Under the pieces are notes generated by a model, which saw nothing but the letters and a program-made list of their open reading frames with translations, did no database searches and was not told where the DNA came from. A stretch of DNA of 64,000 nt from positions 1,538,209-1,602,208 of the forward strand of contig NZ_BMJH01000001.1 in the NCBI RefSeq assembly GCF_014643175.1, in the 5' to 3' direction. The first letter of the stretch is position 1, and each line of letters starts with the position of its first letter. The translations under genes and the position numbers were made by a program. Origin of the DNA: Hoyosella rhizosphaerae. GTDB taxonomy: Bacteria; Actinomycetota; Actinomycetes; Mycobacteriales; Mycobacteriaceae. Below, piece by piece: positions 1 to 8,309 of this stretch.

Positions 1-78
1 GTGCCGGAAGCAACGACAGCGGTAAACGACATGGGCCGGTTTATCCACGCCGTGAGGGCTACCGGCACTTCTAGCTGA
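1..78 (+). CDS. possible 3' end of a gene cut by the window edge
   Basis: Frame 1 is open from the first base to a TGA at 76-78 and gives 25 residues without a recognisable motif. The stop would overlap the stop of the convergent SRPBCC gene, a spacing seen elsewhere in this window. Frame 3 is also open to a TAG at 72-74, so the frame is not certain. No function can be assigned. Confidence 0.3.
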   Translation: MPEATTAVNDMGRFIHAVRATGTSS

Positions 79-559
79 AGTGCTTCTGATACCGCTCAAC
101 CAACGAACCCCAGTAAGCCTCGGGCTCAAGCGCCTGGGGATGCGCGGCAGATCCTAAAGCAAGCGCAAGGTCATCAAAGCAAAGGTGCCACCCCGCGGCC
201 GCTTGAGCTGCGTCTTCAACGTCATTGAGTTGCTGAGTGAGGGTGATCAGGCACCCCTCGAGCGTGTCCTGCACGTCCCAATCAAGCCGTCCCTCGCCCC
301 ATTTGTGGCTCAGCGAACGTGGCGGGGTTGACGAAATTACCGTCGCATCCAGCGCCTCGTCATCTGGGTCTTCAGTGAATGCGGGGCCAATCTCGGTGAG
401 ATCCCGGTCAGGAACTACAGGAGACCATTGGAGAAGTAGCGCCGGTTCGGTGAGGAACGACCACACGGTGTCGGGCTGTGCAGCAACCTCAGCGCGGATG
501 GTAAGAGAAGCTTCCCCACTTGAGTTTTCAAGATCCACTTCACGCAGCGCATTCGACAT
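71..559 (-). CDS. SRPBCC (AHSA1-like) domain protein
   Basis: This 162-residue protein has the START/Bet v1-like fold pattern of the AHSA1 branch of SRPBCC proteins: an opening strand followed by a helix of the type AAQPDTVWSFLTEP, a central antiparallel region and a long C-terminal helix. Such proteins bind hydrophobic ligands or assist other proteins; the ligand cannot be read here. The reading frame continues upstream, but the ATG at 559 is preceded at a good distance by GGAGAA on the minus strand, so I place the start there. It is divergent from the B12 import operon and convergent with whatever enters from the left edge. It has no signal peptide, so it should be cytoplasmic. Confidence 0.8.
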   Translation of the reverse strand: MSNALREVDLENSSGEASLTIRAEVAAQPDTVWSFLTEPALLLQWSPVVPDRDLTEIGPAFTEDPDDEALDATVISSTPPRSLSHKWGEGRLDWDVQDTLEGCLITLTQQLNDVEDAAQAAAGWHLCFDDLALALGSAAHPQALEPEAYWGSLVERYQKHFS

Positions 560-689
560 CGACTGGTTCTCCTGACCATAGGTGCAGCCATGATTGTACG
601 GCCACATGCACGGCACTGATATGGTCGACGAGTCGTGGTGGACGGGAAATCGGTGCAGAACCGGTGCGGCCCTCGCCACTGTGATCGAG

Positions 690-815
690 CAGCACACGTT
701 CGTTTCGCATCATCGATGCGAAGTCACTGAGGTTTCATCACCTTGGGAAGGCAGAACGTGCGCACCTAGCTCGTCAGCCAGGAGACCGGCCACGACCAGC
801 GATATCCGATTCCAC
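690..815 (+). promoter_or_regulatory. cobalamin (adenosylcobalamin) riboswitch
   Basis: The leader of the B12 import operon carries the B12-box hallmark AGCCAGGAGACCGGCC at about 776-791, preceded by a GGGAAG element near 745. These are in the order seen in cobalamin riboswitches. The downstream genes encode a B12-type ABC importer, which fits. Boundaries are approximate because I did not fold the RNA. Binding of coenzyme B12 would be expected to lower expression of the operon. Confidence 0.8.
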
Positions 816-837
816 GAGGACCTGGAAGGCGGTCACC

Positions 838-1887
838 TTGACCACCCGTAATTTCGCCTACCCAAAAGTAGGCGCGCTCATAGCAGCAGCAATCACGATT
901 GCTGGCTGCTCCACTTCTGACAATAATTCCGGCGACGGCTCCGCTGCGGCGGGCGAAACGACGACCCGCGAAAACTGCGGTATCGATGTCGCAGTCACCG
1001 AACCTCCGCAGCGAATTTACGCCGCGTATCAGCCTGCGATCGAAGTAGCGCATTCGCTTGGTGTGAGCGACCGGCTTATTGGAACGGCATACCTCGACGC
1101 ACAGGTGTTGCCCGAATACGCCGACGCTCAAGCCACCGTCGACTACGTCGAGTCACTGCCTAGCCGCGACGAACTTCTCGGCGAAAATCCAGACTTCGTG
1201 TTGTCCGGGTTCAATGGGGTTTTCTCAGAAACCGCATCGAGCAGTGTGGGGACGCGCGCAAGCCTCTCCGCCCTCGGAGTGCAAACCTGGATCCTGAGCC
1301 CCCTATGCCCCAGCGCCGATGGGCTTGCCGACGCGGCTATCGACCCAGCCAGTGTTCGCATAGAAAACATTTACAGCGACCTCCGCGACCTCGGTGCATT
1401 GTGGGATGTCGAAGAGAACGCCGAAGCAGTGATCGCAGAGCTCACCGCACGCTTCGAAGCTCTGGCCAACGCGGTCGGCGATGCTGAGAAACCACGAATC
1501 GCTGTTGTCACACCGCGTGCAGATGGGACGTTGAGCATCGCGAGCGGCACCGACTTCGTCACTCAAATCATCAACGCAGCCGGTGGCGTGAATGTCTTCG
1601 AAGACCTCACTGAATTGCGCAACATTCAAATCAGCGAGGAGGAACTCATCCAGCGCAATCCGGATATCATCCTGACCAGCAAATGCTGCGATGCCTCGTA
1701 TACCGATGATGACGCGCTTCCCGACGTCGAAACAATCCGCACCAACCCAGCGCTCGCCAACATCGATGCGGTTCGCAATAACCAAGTGTATCCGTTTCTC
1801 TTCGCCGACCGTGCTGCCGGAGTTCGAGCCGCCCACGCTGCCGAGAAGATCGCCGCGCTCATTCACCCTGACCTTGTGAGTGAGTAA
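838..1887 (+). CDS. btuF: vitamin B12 ABC transporter substrate-binding lipoprotein
   Basis: A 349-residue periplasmic-binding-protein of the iron-siderophore/B12 class (COG0614 type). The N-terminus has a lipoprotein signal with lipobox ITIAGC, giving a lipidated Cys at about residue 23. The TTG start at 838 follows GGAAGG at 824-829. Sequence alone would not separate siderophore from B12 binding; the cobalamin riboswitch directly upstream makes corrinoid the likely ligand. It is the first gene of a five-gene plus-strand operon and its stop overlaps the start of the permease. Confidence 0.85.
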   Translation: MTTRNFAYPKVGALIAAAITIAGCSTSDNNSGDGSAAAGETTTRENCGIDVAVTEPPQRIYAAYQPAIEVAHSLGVSDRLIGTAYLDAQVLPEYADAQATVDYVESLPSRDELLGENPDFVLSGFNGVFSETASSSVGTRASLSALGVQTWILSPLCPSADGLADAAIDPASVRIENIYSDLRDLGALWDVEENAEAVIAELTARFEALANAVGDAEKPRIAVVTPRADGTLSIASGTDFVTQIINAAGGVNVFEDLTELRNIQISEEELIQRNPDIILTSKCCDASYTDDDALPDVETIRTNPALANIDAVRNNQVYPFLFADRAAGVRAAHAAEKIAALIHPDLVSE

Positions 1888-2951
1888 TGATGGTGAGCGT
1901 CGCAGCGTCACGGCGACGCACAACGCGCACCGCACCACCGCAGGAGTTAGCCCGGCGGGGATTACCTCGCTGGGTGGGCATCATTGTTGGCATTCTGGTT
2001 CTCGCCGCCGCCTCTGTCGTGTCAATCATGGTGGGCAACCACCCGCTGAATCTTGATGAGGCAGTTTCTGCGCTAACTCAGTACACCGGCAGCGACACCG
2101 ACCGCGTAGTGCGATACATCCGGGTTCCGCGCACGCTAACCGGAATTCTCGCTGGAATCGCTTTGGGGCTTGCGGGCGCTGTCATGCAGGGCCTCACGCG
2201 CAACCCACTCGCTGGGCCTGGAATCCTCGGTATCAACGCAGGTGCGGCGTTCGCTGTCGTCGTAGCCATGAGCGCGTTCGGGATCACCGCTCTCACTGGG
2301 TATATCTGGTTCGCCTTCCTCGGCGCTGCCGTTGCTGCCGTGTTCGTCTACATGCTCGGTTCGCTTGGCTACGGCGGCGCGACGCCAGTGAAGCTGGCCC
2401 TGGCCGGTGCTGCCTTCGGCGCCCTCATTGGGTCCCTCACCACTGCGATTAGCTTGCTCGACAGGGCTACGTTCAACGAATTTCGGTTCTGGGTCGTCGG
2501 GTCGCTCGGCCGTGCGGATATTGAGTCGCTCCTGACGGTGAGCCCCTTCATTGCGATCGGCGCGTTGGCGGCCGTTGGGGTGTCTCGGGCCTTGAACTCG
2601 ATCGCGCTCGGCGACGACATGGCCCGCAGTTTGGGAGCTCGGGTCGTTGCTGTGCGCATCACCTGCGCAATCGCGGTGATCTTGCTAGCCGGTGCCGCCA
2701 CAGCAATAGCAGGGCCAATCGCCTTCATCGGCCTGGTGGTGCCACACATCGCCCGTGCCCTGGTGGGACCGGACTACCGGTGGATCATGGCGTGGTGCGT
2801 CGTCCTCGCACCAACGCTGGTGTTGCTGGCGGACGTTCTGGGGCGAATCGCAACTCAACCGCACGAACTCCAAGTCGGTATCGTCACCGCGCTCGCTGGC
2901 GCGCCGTTCTTCCTATATCTCGTGCGTAATCGAAAGGTCGCCAAACTATGA
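1887..2951 (+). CDS. btuC: B12 ABC transporter permease, FecCD family (first)
   Basis: A polytopic 354-residue FecCD-family permease, with about ten membrane segments. Family features include the VPRTLTGILAGIALGLAGAVMQ stretch early in the protein and the GPIAFIGLVVPHIAR region near residue 280, which forms the coupling helix that contacts the ATPase. A basic cytoplasmic N-terminal tail of roughly 30 residues precedes the first segment. The start overlaps the stop of the binding-protein gene and the end overlaps the next permease by four bases, so translation is probably coupled. It would form a heterodimeric channel with the second permease. Confidence 0.85.
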   Translation: MMVSVAASRRRTTRTAPPQELARRGLPRWVGIIVGILVLAAASVVSIMVGNHPLNLDEAVSALTQYTGSDTDRVVRYIRVPRTLTGILAGIALGLAGAVMQGLTRNPLAGPGILGINAGAAFAVVVAMSAFGITALTGYIWFAFLGAAVAAVFVYMLGSLGYGGATPVKLALAGAAFGALIGSLTTAISLLDRATFNEFRFWVVGSLGRADIESLLTVSPFIAIGALAAVGVSRALNSIALGDDMARSLGARVVAVRITCAIAVILLAGAATAIAGPIAFIGLVVPHIARALVGPDYRWIMAWCVVLAPTLVLLADVLGRIATQPHELQVGIVTALAGAPFFLYLVRNRKVAKL

Positions 2952-3994
2952 GCGTCCTCCCCCGCGGGACCGCCGTCATCCGGTCTCGTGGCACCACATT
3001 TCGTGTTCACAAGCGATCTGTCGTGATCGCAGCCGCATTGCTTGTCGCTGTTGCCGGTTTCAGCCTGTGGTCACTCACCCTCGGGAAGTACGGACTCACC
3101 GCAAGTCAAGTAGTCGACATCCTTCAAGGCGGGGGCAACCTAATTGAACGTGATGTCATCATCGGCACTCGACTCCCCCGCGTGCTCGTAGCAGTACTCG
3201 CGGGGGCCGCGTTCGCAATGTCGGGCGCAATTCTGCAACGCATCGCAGCGAACCCCCTGGTCAGCCCCGACGTTATTGGTATCAACACGGGCGCAGCATT
3301 GGGGGCACTCGTGGTGCTGACCATTATCGGCGGTTCAGCCTTAAGCACCATTGTCGGAGCACTAGTGGGGGCGCTGACCACAATCGGGCTCATCCTTCTG
3401 ATTGCTAACAAGCACGGAATTAGCGGCTACCGGCTGGTCCTTGTCGGCATCGGTATGACCGCCATGTTGTCATCGTTGATTTCATTCATCCTGACCAGGG
3501 CCAACATCTACGAAGCACACAATGCGGCCGTCTGGCTAACCGGCAGCCTCGCTAATCGTGGTTGGCTGCACGTCAGCATCATCGGCACAACACTCGTGCT
3601 TGCTCTTCCATTCCTTGTCGTGTGGGGCCGAAACTTGTCGCTCCTCGAACTTGGCGACGAGCTCGCTAGCACGTTGTCAGGCAACGCGGCGCAACACAGA
3701 ATCAACCTGACCGTTCTCGCGTGTGTGCTTGCCGCCATGGCCACAGCAGCGGCCGGACCCATCGGATTCGTCGCGCTCGTGGCACCACAGATCGTGCGCC
3801 GCCTCCTGCATGAGCGCAGCCCCGGCCTCGTTCCGTCCGCCGCCGCAGGTGCTCTCCTAATTGTGACTGCAGATCTAGCTGCCCGAACACTGTTCCCCAC
3901 CGAACTTCCAGTTGGTGTGCTCACGGCTGTTCTTGGTGCACCAGTTCTGATCTATCTCCTCGCCCGAGCTTCCAAGATTGGACACGCAGGATGA
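2948..3994 (+). CDS. B12 ABC transporter permease, FecCD family (second)
   Basis: A second FecCD permease of 348 residues with the same signature regions (LPRVLVAVLAGAAFAMSGAI near residue 76 and GPIGFVALVAPQIVRR near residue 265). E. coli BtuC is a homodimer; here, as in many actinobacterial siderophore and B12 systems, two different permease genes sit in tandem. The ATG lies inside the ATGA overlap with the upstream stop, and the stop overlaps the ATPase start in the same way. Confidence 0.85.
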   Translation: MSVLPRGTAVIRSRGTTFRVHKRSVVIAAALLVAVAGFSLWSLTLGKYGLTASQVVDILQGGGNLIERDVIIGTRLPRVLVAVLAGAAFAMSGAILQRIAANPLVSPDVIGINTGAALGALVVLTIIGGSALSTIVGALVGALTTIGLILLIANKHGISGYRLVLVGIGMTAMLSSLISFILTRANIYEAHNAAVWLTGSLANRGWLHVSIIGTTLVLALPFLVVWGRNLSLLELGDELASTLSGNAAQHRINLTVLACVLAAMATAAAGPIGFVALVAPQIVRRLLHERSPGLVPSAAAGALLIVTADLAARTLFPTELPVGVLTAVLGAPVLIYLLARASKIGHAG

Positions 3995-4809
3995 ATCTCA
4001 CCACCCTCAATGTCACGTTCGGCTACGGTTCCGAGCCGATTATTCGCGAACTCACCACCGCTATCCCTGCTTCTGGATTTACCGCGATTGTCGGACCAAA
4101 TGGGTGCGGCAAGTCGACGTTGCTGCGCGGGCTCGCCAAGCTTCTCAAGCCGCAATCGGGTGCAGTTTTACTCGACGGCACGTCCATTGCGGACATTCCT
4201 GCGCGCAGTTTCGCGCAAAATCTCGGGATGCTGCCGCAGCAACCCATCGCGCCTGACGGCATTACCGTGGCTGATCTCATCTCGCGCGGACGTCACCCCC
4301 ATCAGCGGTGGTTTCGGCAATGGAGCGACGACGACGAGCGCGCGGTGTTGACAGCTATGCAGGCCACAGGAGTCGCAGAACTTGGGGAACGCAATGTAGA
4401 TGAATTGTCGGGCGGACAACGACAGCGAGTGTGGATCGCACTCGCTCTGGCGCAGAATCCCGACATCATGCTGCTCGACGAGCCAACGACGTTCCTCGAC
4501 CTGGCTCACCAGGTCGATGTGCTGGATTTACTGCAGGATCTACACCGTGACTCAGGTCGAACAATCGTTGCGGTGCTGCACGACCTCAACCTCGCGGCCC
4601 GCTATGCCGACCATCTCATCGTGATGAAGGGCGGAAAGGTTGTGGCTGCAGGCGCACCATCAAACGTCGTCACGTCGGAGATAGTTGAAGCAGTGTTTGG
4701 ACTTCCCTGCATAGTGATTGATGACCCGTTAACGGGAACACCTTTGGTGGTGCCCGCTCCCCGCGCAGCACGCTCGGACACACTCGCACAAGCCCAGAAG
4801 GGGGCGTAG
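3991..4809 (+). CDS. btuD: B12 ABC transporter ATP-binding protein
   Basis: A 272-residue ABC ATPase. Walker A is GPNGCGKST at residues 35-43, the signature LSGGQ at 139-143, and Walker B IMLLDEP at 159-165, followed by an H-loop in VAVLHDLN. It belongs to the FepC/BtuD group that powers FecCD permeases. It overlaps the second permease by four bases and ends three bases before the 2Fe-2S protein gene. The cobalamin riboswitch at the head of the operon points to corrinoid as the substrate; a siderophore is the alternative. Confidence 0.87.
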   Translation: MNLTTLNVTFGYGSEPIIRELTTAIPASGFTAIVGPNGCGKSTLLRGLAKLLKPQSGAVLLDGTSIADIPARSFAQNLGMLPQQPIAPDGITVADLISRGRHPHQRWFRQWSDDDERAVLTAMQATGVAELGERNVDELSGGQRQRVWIALALAQNPDIMLLDEPTTFLDLAHQVDVLDLLQDLHRDSGRTIVAVLHDLNLAARYADHLIVMKGGKVVAAGAPSNVVTSEIVEAVFGLPCIVIDDPLTGTPLVVPAPRAARSDTLAQAQKGA

Positions 4810-4812
4810 ACG

Positions 4813-5463
4813 ATGCACCCGTACGTGATCCTGGTGGCCCGGCCAACCCCATCGGGGGTGGATCTCCCCTCGGTTGAACGCCTTGCACGCACTGTTGGGG
4901 CGAGGTTTGCGTTGCTTGACCAGGGCGAACCATCTATACATACCGAACTCGATCTCGCTGTCGCTGCGGAGCAAGTTCCTCTCCTCGTGCCATTGGCTGT
5001 TCCACGGGACCGGTATTTGGAGACATGGATGGCGCGTTCGGTGTCGCATTGGCGCGAATCCCGCAAGAGTGACTTAGACGTCAGAGTCACCCACAATATC
5101 GCTGGCCACACGAATCTTGTGGACGCCATTCGAGACGTCATTGACACCGGTGGGCGCCCGGTTACTGCGAGCGCTCGGGCTTTTCAAAGCCCGGCATGGT
5201 CGGAAATCCCGCAACACAACGCACAGGTGCTCGTGTGTCGTGGCCCGCGCTGCACCGCATACGGTGCGGGAGAGGTGATGCGTGCACTTTCGGAAACTTT
5301 GGCCGAGGATCCCGTCATGGTCACCCCGACGGGGTGCCTGACACCGTGCAACCTAGGACCGCTCGTGGTGAGCCACCCGGGTGGTCGGTGGCACCGGAAC
5401 GTAACGGTAGACGGTGTCAGTGCCGTTGCAGAATATGTACGAGACTGCAGTAACACGGCTTAA
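4813..5463 (+). CDS. CbiX-like/thioredoxin-like 2Fe-2S ferredoxin protein
   Basis: A 216-residue protein with two parts. Residues 1-115 resemble a degenerate sirohydrochlorin-chelatase-like (CbiX) fold. Residues about 136-205 form a thioredoxin-like 2Fe-2S ferredoxin with Cys142, Cys147, Cys175 and Cys179 in the pattern C-x4-C ... C-x3-C. Proteins of this type often accompany cobalamin uptake or synthesis genes in actinobacteria. It is the last gene of the riboswitch-controlled operon. A role in reductive handling of imported corrinoids is a reasonable inference but is not shown by the sequence. Confidence 0.7.
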   Translation: MHPYVILVARPTPSGVDLPSVERLARTVGARFALLDQGEPSIHTELDLAVAAEQVPLLVPLAVPRDRYLETWMARSVSHWRESRKSDLDVRVTHNIAGHTNLVDAIRDVIDTGGRPVTASARAFQSPAWSEIPQHNAQVLVCRGPRCTAYGAGEVMRALSETLAEDPVMVTPTGCLTPCNLGPLVVSHPGGRWHRNVTVDGVSAVAEYVRDCSNTA

Positions 5464-5840
5464 TTTTCCGACAATTGGTTATATTTAAACCGCATTGTTG
5501 CCCCGCGCTCCCTTTAGCTCAAGGCCTTTTAACAGACTCAATGTTACCTTTTTCGGCACGTTCTACTTAACCAACCAGAAAGCATTCAAGCCCGTCCGGC
5601 GATAGGAATGTCGTTGCAGCTCAGGGGCGCTGAAACACGTATTTTCTATATGCTTGTCGAAAAATTACTTCGCAGAAAACGGCCAACTTTACCCGTGTGC
5701 CAGCATGTCGCTTTTTGTTAATCTTAATATGTGTGGCGATTCGAACTAATCCATTGTCACATTCCTTGGGAGGTGAAGAATTACAACCGCCAGTTGGCTT
5801 GATGCCAAAAGATTCTTCGCAACAGGAGGAAATATCGATC
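5464..5840 (+). other. AT-rich intergenic leader of the Gly/Ser/Phe-rich protein gene
   Basis: This 377-base stretch has no convincing gene. It is clearly richer in A and T than its neighbours and holds no clean rho-independent terminator for the B12 operon. A strong ribosome binding site AGGAGGA lies at 5824-5830 at its right end. A promoter for the exported protein gene must lie here, but no -10/-35 pair stands out enough to call. Confidence 0.5.
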
Positions 5841-6152
5841 ATGACCACACGCAGGAAGAATCGCACTAGGGCGAGCGTTGTCGCTGCAGGTGCGGCCGCA
5901 GTACTGTTCCTCAGCCCCGCAACGGCACTAGCTAGCGGCTTCTCATTCGGTGGCGGTGGAAGCGCTGGCGGCGGTGGAGGTTTCTCCTTCTCATGCTGCA
6001 CATCCTCGTTCGGCGGAAGCGCCAGCGTAGGAGGCTCCACCTCGAGCGGCAGTTCAAGCGCTGAAGGCAATGTCTCTGCGGGAGGATCCTTCGGTAAGCC
6101 CTCGTTCGGCTTTAGCGGCGGAACGGGCCTTTCCTTTGGCTTCAACCGCTAA
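5841..6152 (+). CDS. small Gly/Ser/Phe-rich exported protein
   Basis: A 103-residue protein of unknown function. Residues 1-31 form a Sec signal peptide (basic RRKNRTR, hydrophobic core, ALA cleavage site). The mature part is almost entirely Gly, Ser and Phe, with repeated GFSF and FGG/SFG units and an adjacent Cys-Cys pair. The ATG at 5841 sits ten bases after the AGGAGGA ribosome binding site, which excludes the longer upstream reading frame. A terminator-like hairpin follows. The low-complexity composition suggests an unfolded or self-associating envelope or secreted protein. It is similar in style, not in sequence, to the acidic Gly-rich protein at 34.4 kb. Confidence 0.75.
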   Translation: MTTRRKNRTRASVVAAGAAAVLFLSPATALASGFSFGGGGSAGGGGGFSFSCCTSSFGGSASVGGSTSSGSSSAEGNVSAGGSFGKPSFGFSGGTGLSFGFNR

Positions 6153-6166
6153 CCACAACCGCGATG

Positions 6167-6186
6167 GCTCGTGCATAAGCACGGGC
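6167..6186 (+). terminator. terminator-like hairpin after the Gly/Ser/Phe-rich gene
   Basis: GCTCGTGC-ATAA-GCACGGGC forms an eight-pair stem with one G-T pair and a four-base loop. It is followed only by TTTCG, so termination may be weak. Confidence 0.45.
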
Positions 6187-6278
6187 TTTCGCGTTGCCTG
6201 CCCCTCTGCTAGCGCGCTCACGCGTCCCTCAGACAACATCCCTGAGACACTAGGGTGACAACGAATCCAAGGAGCGTC

Positions 6279-7127
6279 GTGACACCTAGTGAGCCCAACA
6301 GCACCGTTTCATGGCCGAGTGTGTGGCCGGTACCTCAGGCGACTACGCGCGAGAAGATCATCTACGCAGTGCTTGGCATACTCGGCGTAAGCATGCTCAT
6401 CACCGGCGCGGTCGGCGCACTGAACGGCAAGCCAACATTCCTCATTTACGGCGGGCTTCTGGCAATACTGTTCGGCCTTGGAATTGTTCATTTTCGGCAC
6501 CACACCCGACCGCAGTTCGACCGGAACGACATCTCCATAGGCACTGACCGTGACGGAAATCCGGTCACCGTTCTTCAACGATCCCCAGTACTTTTCAACC
6601 TTCGAACCGCAATGATGGCGGTTGCGACTCTGCTATTCATCGTTTCGGCTATCGACCACTACTTCGATGAAGGAACCGAAGGCATTTTCGGGGTCATTAT
6701 CTACTCAATAATTGCGCTCTTTTTTGGTTGGTACTTGCTATCCGTAGCGACGGGGTCGCTGCAGCGTGGTCACGTCGAACTCTCGCCTACCGGCATCCGG
6801 TTTCGCGGATGGAGCGTTGAAGCGAACCTTACTTGGCGTGAAATCATCGCGGTCTACCCTGAATACGAAGATCGAGTACGAAAAGTCCTCGTAGTTGGCG
6901 ATCCTGAGCGAACGTGGCAGTTCGACTACACCGTCAAACTCTGGCGAATCGACAGGCTAACCGTTGTTCCCATGCTGGACATCGACACGCGCAAGTTCAG
7001 ACTCCCGCCCCAGTTGCTGCGCGCGATCTTTGCTCAGTACTGGGAAAATCCAAGCTCGCGAAATGAACTAGGAACCCAACGCTCACTCGATCGCATCCAC
7101 TCGTTATGGGATCGCTCGACACGGTGA
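6279..7127 (+). CDS. membrane protein of unknown function
   Basis: A 282-residue protein with two pairs of hydrophobic segments (about residues 25-70 and 115-160) and a soluble C-terminal part of about 110 residues that has a PH-like pattern (ELSPTGIRFRG, LTWREIIAVYPEYE). I do not recognise a named family. The frame also allows a GTG at 6255, but AAGGAG at 6269-6274 lies just upstream of the GTG at 6279, so I prefer the shorter form. It stands alone between the exported protein gene and the sigma factor gene. Confidence 0.65.
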   Translation: MTPSEPNSTVSWPSVWPVPQATTREKIIYAVLGILGVSMLITGAVGALNGKPTFLIYGGLLAILFGLGIVHFRHHTRPQFDRNDISIGTDRDGNPVTVLQRSPVLFNLRTAMMAVATLLFIVSAIDHYFDEGTEGIFGVIIYSIIALFFGWYLLSVATGSLQRGHVELSPTGIRFRGWSVEANLTWREIIAVYPEYEDRVRKVLVVGDPERTWQFDYTVKLWRIDRLTVVPMLDIDTRKFRLPPQLLRAIFAQYWENPSSRNELGTQRSLDRIHSLWDRSTR

Positions 7128-7185
7128 TAGTCAGAATTTTTTCGCATCAAAACCTCACGTTTCCACGTCCTCACGCGTCTACCTA

Positions 7186-7686
7186 GTGATGAACAAGAAA
7201 ACGCCCTTCGACCGAGTCGTGACAGATCACGGCAACACGGTGCTGCGCGTGTGCCTGGCTGTGCTCAGTTCGTTGAGCGACGCCGAAGATGCCTGGTCCG
7301 AAACCTTCATAGCCGCGTTGCGCGCCTATCCAGAACTTGATGAGAACGCGAATCTAGAGGCGTGGCTTGTCACGATCGCTCACCGCAAGGCACTCGATGT
7401 GTTGAGGTCCCGTTCGCGCCGCGCTGTTCCTGTTGGTGACGTTCCCGAACCAATTCGCGCACCGCTGGCCACTATCGAGCCGGGACAAGAAATTTGGGAA
7501 GACGTGGCTTCGCTGCCGCCTAAGCAACGCCAAGTCATTGCCTATCGCTTCATTGCCGGACTTTCATACGGCGAGATCGCCAACATCATTGGCGGTACGC
7601 CAGAAGCAGCACGCCGAGCTTCATCCGACGGTATTGCTGCGTTACGCGCTCAACTCACCTCATCATGTCTAGGACAGCAATCATGA
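7186..7686 (+). CDS. ECF-like RNA polymerase sigma factor of the alkylation-repair operon
   Basis: A 166-residue sigma-70 family protein. Region 2 is at about residues 10-65 (DAEDAWSETFIAALRAYPEL, then EAWLVTIAHRKALDVLR) and region 4 at about 105-155 (LPPKQRQVIAYRFIAGLSYGEIANIIG). No anti-sigma gene is next to it. Instead its stop overlaps the start of an ogt gene by four bases, and ogt overlaps tag, so the three are probably cotranscribed. GTG 7186 or ATG 7189 could be the start; there is no clear ribosome binding site, so the message may be leaderless. Sigma-like genes beside methyltransferase genes are known in actinobacteria, but their targets are not generally established. Confidence 0.82.
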   Translation: MMNKKTPFDRVVTDHGNTVLRVCLAVLSSLSDAEDAWSETFIAALRAYPELDENANLEAWLVTIAHRKALDVLRSRSRRAVPVGDVPEPIRAPLATIEPGQEIWEDVASLPPKQRQVIAYRFIAGLSYGEIANIIGGTPEAARRASSDGIAALRAQLTSSCLGQQS

Positions 7687-8309
7687 CCTCACCTCTTGAA
7701 GACGCATTGCGAAACGCCCTGCTCAACGCGGATATACCCACAAGCAACAGTGCACTTCACCAACAACTATCGAGCCGGGCTTACGAGGCCCACCTGGTCG
7801 ATGTGGCATACAACATCATCGAGACCCCTATCGGACGTTTGCTACTTGCACGAACTTCTCGTGGCCTTGTACGTGTGGCATTCGACAACGAGAATCTCGA
7901 CAGCGTCCTCGAATCCCTCGCGGCACAACTCAGCCCGCGCGTGATGCAAGTCCCCAGAAAGCTCGATGACATCGCTGATCAATTCAGCGAATACTTCGCG
8001 GGGAATCGCACGAAGTTTTCGGTGACGCTCGACTTCTCACTCTCAACTGGGTTCCGCCAACAAGTCCAACAACAACTCCCCACCATTGCGTATGGACACA
8101 CACAATCGTATAAAGAAGTCGCAGCTTCCGTAGGGAACCCCAAAGCGATCAGGGCCGTCGGCACTGCCTGCGCTACCAACCCGCTGCCCATCGTGGTTCC
8201 GTGCCACCGCGTCGTGCGAAGCGATGGATCGCTCGGCGGCTACCTCGGTGGTCTTGACACCAAAAGGACACTGCTGGAACTCGAACACACCAAGGCAACG
8301 GCACAATGA
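7683..8309 (+). CDS. ogt: methylated-DNA-[protein]-cysteine S-methyltransferase
   Basis: The 208-residue protein removes methyl groups from O6-methylguanine (and O4-methylthymine) by irreversible transfer to its own cysteine. The active-site motif VPCHRVV places the acceptor Cys at residue 174, and the conserved Arg finger is in NPKAIRAVG near residue 157. The N-terminal ribonuclease-like domain is present at about residues 42-110, after a roughly 40-residue extension. The ATG at 7683 lies in an ATGA overlap with the sigma factor stop; an in-frame ATG at 7665 is less likely. Its stop overlaps the tag start. Confidence 0.92.
   Translation: MTSPLEDALRNALLNADIPTSNSALHQQLSSRAYEAHLVDVAYNIIETPIGRLLLARTSRGLVRVAFDNENLDSVLESLAAQLSPRVMQVPRKLDDIADQFSEYFAGNRTKFSVTLDFSLSTGFRQQVQQQLPTIAYGHTQSYKEVAASVGNPKAIRAVGTACATNPLPIVVPCHRVVRSDGSLGGYLGGLDTKRTLLELEHTKATAQ

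Noticed and set aside
5621-6145. Pro/Leu-rich open frame antisense to the Gly/Ser/Phe-rich gene
   Set aside because: Its composition is just the complement of Gly and Ser codons; the plus strand has a signal peptide and strong ribosome binding site.
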